Shown here one piece after another: positions 37,501-47,511 of a stretch of 64,000 nucleotides of DNA. Each line of letters begins with the position of its first letter. Positions within the stretch are counted from its first letter, which is position 1. The stretch lies in contig JBLDXI010000031.1 of NCBI GenBank assembly GCA_047495785.1, forward strand, positions 1,240,001-1,304,000, in the 5' to 3' direction. This DNA comes from Lepidodermella squamata. Taxonomy: Eukaryota; Gastrotricha. Both the position numbers and the translations under genes were made by a program. Below the pieces are notes generated by a model that worked only from the letters and a program-made list of their open reading frames with translations, did not search any database and was not told where the DNA came from.

Positions 37501-39913
37501 AATATTTGAAATAAATCCAGGTGTTCAAGTACCGTAAAAAGAGCAGACATATTCAAATTTCATTGAAAAATTCACATTTTTGGAAAATTAGGCAAAACCC
37601 CAACTCAAATTTCATTTTATTTTTTTATTTTTTTTCCGAATATTTTAAACTATTTTCGAAGTTTTCAGTAATTTTGAACAATAATTTTTTTTATTATTCC
37701 CATTTTCCTTGTATGAAGTGCGTCGGTTGTTGAATTTTGAAGTGTGTGATTGAAAAATTGCATGGGCGCGACTTCATTTCGAGTATCTCCTATGTGTCTA
37801 GTCACCCTGCAACGCAGCGCATTGAAAGCCTCGGGCGCGCACGTTTTATTCGGATTAGAGGCTCGCTTCAATATAATAGCAGTTATTATCCTGTATTGTA
37901 TCACTAATTTTTGTCGTGTTTTTATGAAAACAGTGAAAAGGAGAAGTGGCTGATGCAGCAACGCGACGAAATCGAGAGGCAGTTGCGTCTACTTCTCGCC
38001 AAAGAAGGTGAGTGATTTTTCGCATTTGTAGAGAATCCTTAGAATGTCGAAAAAATTGCGCAACTCAGCCTCATTTTCGAGGACGTGTTCTGCCGCTATG
38101 ATGGCGATTGATTGATTTTTCATGAATTGCAAAATAGAGGCGTGACCTGGTAAATACATACGCTAAAGTTGGTGTCTGTTTCGCTAAGCCCGCAGCTAAG
38201 GCGGATTTTCGGGTATATAGCCGCGTGAAATCGATCGACGGCTTTTGCTTTTCAGATTATATCCACAGCATTGTTTGTGCGCAGTAGTATATTTTGAACG
38301 CCTCGTCATTATGGCTGACAATGGGTGATGTATCGAAAAATAGAGTCTCGCGCAGCCATTATCAGGCGCTGTTTGCCATTTGGATTTGGAGTTTTCGCCT
38401 CATGTGCGGGCGATTACCATATAGAACGGCTGCCGGCACTCACCCGTCGTCGGCGGGTGCTTAGCCGGCCGGATGAACCAGGGTTTGTTCCGGGTTGAGA
38501 AGTGGCGATACGCGAAAAGGAGGATGATAGGAAGAAGCCCGTCGTCGTTCTTTGCTGTGGGTTATTTATAGGCGGGCGGTTGTTACACGCCTCTCTAGAA
38601 GCCAGGGAAGCCTGCGATTCGCGTCGCATCGGTCAACGACAGCGAGCAAATTAACGACCTTGCCATGGACACTTGTGACTTCACTCTGTCCACCTTTTAA
38701 TTACAATTTGACGTAAATAATCGCTTCGAAAATGATCACGGAAAAAGAGTTAATGAAAGGATGAAAATGAGATTTAATAAGATAAATCCCATAGAATTCG
38801 AAAAAAATTGTTGTGCGCCAAAAATAGGAAAAATCCGAATAAAATTCTGAAAAATATTGCGATCGAGTCAGGATATTTTCGAAATTGTTCCTATATTTGT
38901 TCTCAATTTTTGGAATAATTTGGATTTTTTTAAATTTTCTGAGAAATTTTGGGAAAACCTGGAGACCTATTTTGAATTTTAGAAAATTCATAATATTATT
39001 TCGTAAATATTCCCAATATTCTATTTTGTTTTAGTAATAATTTTTTTTATAATTTTTCAGATCGAACGGCTGCGGATGCGGCGCTTGAAAGCGATCTGAT
39101 GAACCGGCTGCGGTTTGTTGTTCAAGAACGCGAATCGGTCGTCGAGCAGTTGGACCTGCAAACAGCCGAGTGAGTCTCAATTTTCGTAAAATTTCTCAAT
39201 ATTTGCGCCCAGCTGGTGCTTCCCGGCCTTTGATTATCACCCATTAAATTTCAATCGAAAAAGCCGCTAAAGGGCAGGGAAGAGCGCACGCTGATTTTGG
39301 TCGGTGGGTAAATATTTGGAAATCAATCGGTTGAATCGTCGCACGCCTGTATTTTCGAAATCGCGCCCTCGAGATGTGTGCGCTCAATTAGAGCGCGCGT
39401 GTTCGCGGGCAGCTGTACGCGCCTTTGTGCAGGTGGCCGCGCGTGGCTTTGACACGCCTCGGCATCTCGAGTGCCCGCTTGTTTGCGTCAAAAAGCGCCC
39501 GAGGGCCCACTCGCCATTTTACGACGCCTCGTTAACCTCTTGACCGTTTTCTTACAAGTTTTTTTGCCGACCAAGTGCCTTTTTATTGCACCGGGAAGTC
39601 TTTAATGTACTCCAGAAAAATTGAAAAAAATAATTGAAAATATTAATTTATTCTAATATTAATTTTAATTTAATATTAATTTTTGTAATTTTTTTCCAGA
39701 ATTGAAGCTGACGAGGAGATGTCGAGTAACAACCGAATAGTGATGCGGCAAGTTGAAGTGACACAAATCGCGACTGTTTCATCGAGTTCGCGACTCGCTG
39801 CGCCGAGCGGCCAGGCGCAAAATGCCGCCGATGTCGCCGCTTCGCCTCGCCTTAACAGATTCGCGCAGTCCGTGAAAAATTCGTGGCGCGGCTGGCTGTC
39901 CGGTTCTACGTGA
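25368..39913 (+). CDS. EHBP1: EH-domain-binding protein 1 (NT-C2, CH, bMERB)
   Basis: Endosomal recycling adaptor; in animals EHBP1 links Rab8/Rab10 membranes to actin and EHD proteins. Exons 25368-25505 (or its copy 27933-28070), 29247-30177, 33144-34589, 36098-36194, 37934-38007, 39061-39169 and 39700-39913 join in phase to 1,002 residues. The N-terminal NT-C2 domain (residues 1-155) includes WTRRS-like CTRRSKKRSTK and DDDMQSVASLDAIS. The middle is Pro/Ser-rich. The CH domain (about 440-548) carries LLEWCKEVTQGYPGV and WRNGLAFAATIHHFRP. The C-terminal bMERB coiled coil (about 815-945) carries LFVLVNRKDAIVRRKF. I see no NPF motif and no CaaX ending, both present in human EHBP1. Introns hold other genes and repeats. 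AATAAA follows at 39929. Confidence 0.93.
26468..27172 (+). CDS. Intronless trypsin-like serine peptidase
   Basis: A 234-residue single-exon protein of the trypsin-like (Trypsin_2/HtrA-type) fold. A complete triad can be proposed: His65 in ITCRHVV, Asp110 in DRWDFAIL, and Ser178 in GWSGFP, which matches GxSGxP with Phe in place of the usual second Gly. There is no signal peptide, PDZ domain or transmembrane helix, so it is probably cytosolic. The start is ATG 26468; an upstream TTG in the same frame is not a likely start. It sits inside an EHBP1 intron, between the two copies of the EHBP1 first exon and on the same strand. Lack of introns in an intron-rich region suggests a retrocopy, a mobile-element or viral-type protease, or lateral transfer; I cannot tell which. 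Substrate unknown. Confidence 0.75.
   Translation: MSMNTLIDWAGEALQVAVDYGKGIKARTEKFVASVTVKDGSGNEVARGCAFCYTPNKPHFITCRHVVEPTDANGVKISNCQIFVSFVDGDGNKCLELARLLGVSPVDRWDFAILSCSAKATPTSHLCASMCGVRDYCYLIGCRPDSIGSRDIAFSIGMLSTVGFYEAVITAHADDGWSGFPVVNIYGKLIGVLVKGAGQTIISHVIQLSHVLNLFLTTYNARASPLDQADFFQG
27790..28072 (+). repeat. Duplicated promoter plus first-exon unit, copy B
   Basis: Near-identical to 25225-25507, with a few substitutions and small indels in the upstream part. Similarity stops just after the splice donor in both copies. Confidence 0.9.
27933..28070 (+). CDS. EHBP1: Alternative EHBP1 first coding exon (copy B)
   Basis: Begins with ATG and encodes 46 residues that differ from copy A at one place (CTRRS preceded by Thr rather than Lys). 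It ends in AAG before GTGAGG, a better donor than the GTAAGA of copy A, in the same phase 0, so either copy can splice to 29247. It is also the closer copy to exon 2 and could be the main start exon. Confidence 0.7.
28270..29095 (-). other. Coding-like minus-strand segments, probably a broken or unrecognised gene
   Basis: Inside EHBP1 intron 1, several minus-strand stretches read like protein: 29095-28920 (Ala/Pro-rich, LQKTPALQSLFQQSS), a short acidic GSGSGDDEDGKRSG near 28850-28890, about 70 open codons at 28560-28770, and about 100 open codons ending at a TAG near 28276 (FSTLVRPTFKKWRVANN). I could not join them without changing frame, so this may be a pseudogene or an exon structure I missed. 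Family not recognised. Confidence 0.3.
30258..30624. mobile_element. 367-bp inverted-repeat element, mariner-like ends
   Basis: Starts CAGGGTGTCCCAGAAGTTGC and ends with the inverted form (the reverse complement of its right end is CAGTGTGTCCCATAAGTAAC), about 24 bp with few mismatches, flanked by TA on each side. It is non-coding. The CAGGGTGTCCCA end is of the kind often found in Tc1/mariner-derived short elements. It lies in the EHBP1 intron; a decayed relative is at 16188. Confidence 0.8.
30983..32509 (-). CDS. Multi-pass membrane protein nested in EHBP1 intron (5' end not found)
   Basis: Exons in gene order 32338-32509, 32078-32255, 31957-32025 and 30983-31445 join in phase to about 293 residues and a TGA stop. 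The soluble N-terminal part contains RFWNVLRDEIDDLSIAKR. Hydrophobic helices follow at AAVYVALFFAIITFAGQVI, GLLVLIQNLTYLM, TFYNVLSNVTAFLTLVTLL and RLFFNLLLQLQAIAALLSLL, with glycosylation-type NST/NAT sites in the loop before the last. The third intron appears to use a GC donor (GCAAGT at 31956 downward). The first exon shown starts after an acceptor, so the start codon must lie upstream, possibly in the open frame at 32771-32986. I do not recognise the family. The gene is antisense inside EHBP1, with a transposase relic in its own last intron. Confidence 0.6.
31532..31687 (-). pseudogene. hAT transposase C-terminal relic
   Basis: The 51-codon minus-strand frame contains TLPVTTAANERSFSKLKLIK and NYVHDRLSRS, the dimerisation-region signature of hAT/ZMYM-type transposases. 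Nothing recognisable of the catalytic part remains upstream, so it is a fragment. It lies within the last intron of the nested membrane gene. Confidence 0.8.
34590..36097 (+). other. EHBP1 intron, no gene seen
   Basis: AT-rich intron DNA on the coding strand of EHBP1. Frames near 35474-35762 are T-rich and hydrophobic by composition only. I see no gene or clear repeat. Confidence 0.5.
36195..39060 (+). other. EHBP1 introns with GC-rich islands
   Basis: Apart from the 74-bp exon at 37934-38007 this is intron. Parts around 36240-36700, 37130-37450 and 38400-38650 are much richer in GC and CpG than the flanks. AGTCACCCT occurs at about 37443 and 37799, as it does around the OTX gene downstream, so enhancers for that gene are a possibility. 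Confidence 0.35.
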
Positions 39914-39928
39914 AGAAAAAAAAATATA

Positions 39929-39934
39929 AATAAA
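39929..39934 (+). promoter_or_regulatory. Poly(A) signal AATAAA
   Basis: AATAAA 16 bases past the EHBP1 stop, with a second at 39953. Confidence 0.5.
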
Positions 39935-40380
39935 TTATTTATTCCTCTTTGAAATAAAAAAATGATATGATTTGAAATTGTCCTTCTTTTTCTCGGCAAT
40001 TTTTGTTTTAAACAGCGGCTTCTGATCCTGTTTTTTTGTTATATAAAACGCTGATCGAAATAATAAAATAATACGACGGGAGTAGATCATTGCGGGTTTT
40101 TCAGCGTCTTATCCGGTGTAATTCGGATAAAAATTATCATCTAGCTGCGTTTTATAGCCGCTGCACCTGAGAAAAATGGTCGCGCGAGACCAAAAGTGTA
40201 AGATGCGCCCTGTCATAAAAACGGCGCGTGGTCGTAATAGGATTAGCGAGCGCGCAAATCCGCGCGCCACACACTCGAGCGTAGCCGTTACGGCCCTTGA
40301 ACACCGAAAAAATTCGTATTTTTATTTTCTCACCTACAACAGGTAATTTATTATCTCTCGTTGTGATATATTGTTATCAT

Positions 40381-40399
40381 TAATAATAATAATAATAAT
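40381..40399. repeat. TAA microsatellite
   Basis: About six TAA units in the region upstream of the OTX gene. Confidence 0.8.
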
Positions 40400-42618
40400 T
40401 GTTTCACCTGTTGCTGATGCTGCTATGGATGTTATTGTTCAGGCAAGTGAACAGCAGCAGCAGCCGTGTTGAAAAATGTGAAGAATAAACATGAGCACAA
40501 AGGTGACGACACGCGCCGTGAAATCTTGTCACCTCTCGGTGGCCGCGGCACCTGAACACTGAAATGTCGCCGCCACTGCTAAATGATAATTGCCGGCAAT
40601 TGTGCCTTTTTGATGCGATGGGCCGCGGACGTGCTTTTGCAGCCGTGTTCGAGGTCACACAACGCCTGATGAAATTGTTGTTATCGCAGTGTCTCATCGC
40701 ATCTCATCCGCGTTGCAACACGCAAAATCCGAGGATAAGCTACCGAGCTAAGCTAACGGATCACATACGCACAAGTCTATATTTTCTCAATCTCCGAAAC
40801 ATGAGAAAAATCAGAATAGTTCGTCGAGAAACGCGCAAATTTCATATTGCCAAAAATCGAAATTTGGAATAATTTTCAAGGCGGAATATTTTTCCAAAAT
40901 TCCGACATTCAGGATATGAATAAAATGAATCCTCGCGTTGAAATTCGCGCAAGAATTGAGTTTTTTCATCATTTCAGTCACACTCCTGATGGCCGGCCAC
41001 CTTCCGAAAATTATGTATTTCAGCAATATGAGATCTCGCTGTTTTTCATCGAGTTCTGTTGAAAATTGATGTCTTGTCGGAGGTTTTTGGGTTTTCCATT
41101 ATTTTCGAAATTTAATTGGATGAGATAGTTTTCACGTGGCCTGCTGTGATTGAGTGTTGCGCAATCGTGTGAAATCTGGCCGTAGCAATTTCCAGTGGTG
41201 GTGGCATCATTCGGCGGTTCTTTGTCGGCCGCATGGTGTCATGTGGCGTCAAGTGGAGTGGGTGTCAACAACACACTTGCTCACACACAAGGCTCGCGCG
41301 CACCAGCCACTGAGAGGCGGATCATCCGCTTGTGCCTACACCCCCCGCACAGCTTTTTGCAGGTTCGAACGGCGAACGCTTGACAGGCCACGCGTTCGTG
41401 CGTTTTCAAGCAGGCATTCTTGCGGTTCCACCTAATCTCAGCGCCGGCTCCGTTTCACCTTTTGGACCGGGCGCCGCACCGCTCTCACTCGAGTTTTTGA
41501 GCCTCACTCGTTGAAAAATCGAGGCGCGACACCTCGCCAGCGAATAAAACCTGTCCGAAAACCGTCACTTTTTATGCAAAACCCATGCGTTAGTAAATCA
41601 AACCTGCGACAGTATTCGCAGACACCTGTTTGTCAGTCGGGGAAAATTATTAGCATTATTATGTTTTATTACTATTGGCTAGCTTGTGCGCACCAACTCG
41701 CGCGCTGATTGGCCGGCGCGTTGAGTGCGCCGCGCTCTTATTGGCCGCGTGTAATTCAACGGCGCCGCGAGGCTTCTCTAAGCAGCCGCCGCAGTTAGAA
41801 TCTTCTTATTTAGATCTAGAGAGAGATATTTCTTTTCCCAATCCGCTTTTTATCACGCTCAAGCTCTAATCGCAGGATTTTAATAGCCCGAGTCAATTGA
41901 GTTATAATACGCTTTTTTGTAATGTGGAAACCCTGGTTTGTCCGAACTGAATTATCCTGATTAACTTTAATAGGAAAAAATTCGACCGAAATTCGCGGAC
42001 TTAGTTAAGGATTTCAGTTTTATTGCGATGTCGTGTTAATTTCTGCCCGGTGGTGATCTAGGCCGGCCCGGGTGCGCAATCACAGGGCGACCGGGCGCCG
42101 CTGATCAGAACGCGCGCGCGCTAAATTGGGCGCACACGCTCGCTGTCAAATTACCACCCCGTGTGCCGATATTTGCGCGCCGGTTTATCGGCGTCCAATT
42201 TCGGTATCGGCCAGTTATTCTTCAGCGAATTGCTGCACACAACACCCGTAGCAGTAGTAGCAATCGGTGCTTGCGCAAGCTTCGCGCCTGTCAACAGGCA
42301 CTCGGCGACGGCTGGCGAGCATAACGCCACCTCTTCAGGCCCAAGTGCCTGTACCTCGCCCCAGTAGCCGATTTTTACTGTAGTCACCCTATACTGCGTC
42401 AATCACTTAGTTAAGTGCCTCTTCCTTCCGCCGGGCGTTGCGCAATTGTCTTTCAAGACCTAACGCACGGCTTGTGTCACCCTAACACACCGATCAACGG
42501 CTTTCGGAAAAACGCATTTCAGGATAACGAAAAATCCGCTTTTCTTACCATTTTAAGCCCATTAAAACACTCATCCGCGACTTAGTCCAGCCTAATTTTT
42601 TTCTTGTTTTACAATTAG

Positions 42619-44320
<1,702 letters not shown>

Positions 44321-45140
44321 AGGAAGATCGAAATACTAATAATCAAACACCCTCTATAAAGTATTATTATTAATATTATTAAGACCAACTTGTTAAGCTT
44401 GTTTTTATTATCGCACTGTAATAATAATTATTGTAATTATTTAGCTAAATTATTCTTGTCTCGTGTAACATTTTATCGCATCATTCCGAATAATTTTTTT
44501 CTCTCGTGTTTTTTCTACCAATGATGATTTATTGAGCGATCGATGAAAACAAAAAATTACAACGCACGCCAATCTCCCCCGTTGTTGATCGATGGTTTTT
44601 TATAATAAAAAAAATGTGAAAATTTTTTGTGTCTGTAAATTTCGATGAGTCTTGTGAATGATTTTTTTCGTCCTTTGAAAAATATTTATATAAAAAAATA
44701 TTATTGGTTAAAAAAATTTCTCGCGTCCTCTCTCCGCCTTTCGTCGTGTCGCCCGCCGCCGCCTGATTTTTTAGTATTATTATTCTGATATTATCGGAAA
44801 AAATCTTGTTTTTGCGATATATATTATAATTTCTTTTGAACACCGGATAACGTTGTTCTAATATCCATTCGAAAAAAATATTATTGTGTCTTTTTGTCGC
44901 GCCTCGCTTATTGATGGTGGATGAACTCACTGAGGATGGAACGCGCTTGATAATGATGATGAAATTGTGAAGAAAAACAGAATTAACAATGGCCATGATT
45001 GAATTTTAACATTTTTTAAAAATAAAATAGTAAAAACTCGTCAATTCATGCGTGCCTTTTTCAAAAATAAATGAGCCGAAAACGGAATTTCAGAATTTCG
45101 AAAAATTTAAAATTTAAATTGGAATAATTGAACGGTGAAA
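44321..45140 (+). other. Probable OTX 3' untranslated region
   Basis: Very AT-rich, with many TAATAATTATT-like runs and AATAAA at about 45021. A 155-codon minus-strand frame across 44529-44996 is Lys/Asn/Ile-rich by composition and not convincing. Confidence 0.45.
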
Positions 45141-45665
45141 TGTCAACTCGTCCGCGACAAGTCATCCGGTGACAACTCATCCGCGACAACTCGTCCAGCG
45201 ACAACTCATCCGAAATTAAATAAATATTTAAATAATTATTTTTAGTGACAACTCATCCGGTGACAACTGGTCCGGCCCGGCCGAGTTGTCGCGGATGAGT
45301 TGACACTAAAATTAAATAATTAATTATTTTTTAATTATTTCAATTTTCGGACAACTCGTCCACGGACAAGTCATCCGCGACAACTCATCCTGAATTTACT
45401 AACTCATGTTATATTTCGAATTTCGGACGAGCTGACCGTGGACGAGTTGTCCGAAAATTGAAATAATTAAAAAATAATTAATTACTTAATTTTAGTGTCA
45501 ACTCATCCGCGACAACTCGGCCGGGCCGGACCAGTTGTCACCGGATGAGTTGTCACTAAAAATAATTATTTAAATATTTATTTAATTTCGGATGAGTTGT
45601 CGCTGGACGAGTTGTCGCGGATGAGTTGTCGCGGACGAGTTGACCGCGGATGAGTTGACGCCCCA
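45141..45665. mobile_element. Fold-back element: ~525-bp near-perfect palindrome
   Basis: Left arm 45141 to about 45370 and right arm about 45440 to 45665 are almost exact reverse complements around an unpaired centre at about 45395-45425. Each arm is built from 13-bp units of the form GACAACTCATCCG in both orientations, separated by AT-rich spacers that also pair. There is no coding frame. This is the structure of a fold-back (FB-like) transposon. No clear target duplication was identified. Confidence 0.8.
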
Positions 45666-45952
45666 CGAATTGAACATTTAAATTTTTTAATTTATTTTTC
45701 GATATTTTCTGAATGCACTCTCTCAACAGGAACAAGATTGGCAGGAATTTACGCACGAAATTTCAGCATTTTCAGAGTCAAAGTAGAAAACAAACCCCGC
45801 AGTTATTTTCGCAGCCAATTAAATTTGTACGGCTTCTAAACCGTTAAATTACTTTTTTGCTTCTCATACGCATGCGACGGCCTTAGAAATGCCAAAAATG
45901 TCGCAGCAATTATCGGATAATCGACGCGTAATTGCCTTGATTTACAGGCGGC

Positions 45953-46033
45953 ATGGCTTCTTATGATATTTGGAAGGGGCGTGAACCAACTTCTGAGGAC
46001 GCGAGGTCCCTATTTCGTGCATATGGTGATGAG
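45953..46033 (+). CDS. Orphan candidate first exon
   Basis: After the acceptor tttacag, ATG opens 27 codons (MASYDIWKGREPTSEDARSL and seven more) that end exactly at GAG|GTGAGT. Composition is protein-like and both splice signals are good, yet I found no partner exon before the next gene at 47512. It may be the first exon of an unrecognised gene or a relic. Confidence 0.3.
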
Positions 46034-46585
46034 GTGAGTCTTGTGACAGCAATGAATTGACGATATATTAATTGGCTGTCGCATCTTTGAAGCACCGCAA
46101 TCAGCGAAATGCGGGCCGCCGCGAATCCTCACCAAGGTGCGATGATTAGCCTGTCGAATTAAGGTCATATTGCTACCAGCCGTGCAGACAGTATTTTAAC
46201 GACACTGTCCGAAGCTGAGTGCCTGATTGAAAGCAAAAGATAAAATAATTTTTTTTTCAAATTTTCAAATAAAAAAGCAATTAATTTTCTATTTGAAGGG
46301 TGAAAATGTTCTGAGTGTATTCTTACATGAGTATATCATTAGAACTTTGGTCTGGGCGTTTCCATACAGCGTTGCTCTCTGAGTTATCGAAAAAAATCTG
46401 ACGATTGATTAATTCAGGGCATTTTCCTGAAGTTCGGGTGAAAATCGGACCTGGACTCAGCACACAGTCCTGATTTCGGCCAATTTTCAGGTTTTTACTA
46501 AGAATTTTTTGAGAAAAATTGGCAAAAACAGGATTGTAGTTCCTGAACTATCGAAATCCGCTTTCTGCAAGTCCGGACGATTTTA

Positions 46586-46858
46586 TTGTACTATGGCTAA
46601 TTTTGTAGTCACCTAGACACCGGTGCGGCCGGAATAAGCGGCGGGGTGCCCTAACTTCGGCCCTTTCATCCAAGTAATTTATTATACCATAAGTTTGGTA
46701 TCGTTGGGTTCCTCCCAAAAAACTGAATTTAGAAACAGCCTTTGTCGCTTATCAACTCGTGAGCTTTCAATTGACGACAAGATGCGTGAGTCAACCGCCC
46801 AAAATTAGGTCGCAGCGTCCCGACTTTGGGAAGTGGCCGAAATTAGGGCGCGGTACAA
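46586..46858. mobile_element. Probable short inverted-repeat element
   Basis: Left end TTGTACTATGGCTAATTTTG. The right end's reverse complement is TTGTACCGCGCCCTAATTTC. Both are flanked by TA. No coding frame. The inverted repeats are imperfect, so this call is weaker than the others. Confidence 0.5.
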
Positions 46859-46880
46859 TACCGTTTCGAATATCGTTATC

Positions 46881-47025
46881 AAAACAACCACTTGGATGAC
46901 TCATTCGATCGTATTTTCAGTCGCCTGACGTATTGACGAAGTACGTTAGGCTTATTGAGCACCGATTTTTCATATATCAAACGTACTTTCCATATAAAAT
47001 CTATAAATAGCAAAGTGGTTGTTTT
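46881..47025. repeat. Inverted repeat aaaacaaccactt
   Basis: Perfect 13-bp arms at 46881-46893 and 47013-47025, extended imperfectly outward (cgttatc versus cggtaacg). It is adjacent to the element at 46586 and may be part of a larger mobile unit. Confidence 0.45.
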
Positions 47026-47511
47026 GGCGCGTCGGTAACGATGTGCAAATGAGCGTCCCAAATTAGCCGCTAATTGTCAATAATGTTTTAGATCGTCAAA
47101 AAATCGTAAAAATCGAAAAATTACCAGAATTTGCAGAAAAATCGGGAATCACATGACACATCTTTGTCTCAAGTAATAATATTATAATAAATTTCCGAAT
47201 CAGGACGATTTTTGATCCACAAAAAAATGTTTTTTCCTCCAAAATTAAGCTACCCTAAATCTAGTTGAATTCAGTTGAAGAGCATGAAAAAATTAGTTGC
47301 GCTAAAAAAGTGAATTTAAAAGCAAGTTGTTTACGTGCTACATGTGTATTACGTGACTTGCACACGCGCTCATTTTCGATTTCCGTTCTCAAACTTTCAA
47401 TATCACGCGTCGCTCGAGAACAAGGGCTGGGAATAAAACGGACGACGTAAGCAGTAGTGTTTAAAACATTGAATTTCACAATTCGTTTTTTTCTCTGAAA
47501 TTCACAAAAAC

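Noticed and set aside
44529-44996. 155-codon minus-strand open frame downstream of the OTX gene
   Set aside because: Residue content simply mirrors the AT-rich 3' untranslated region; no domain, no splice context.
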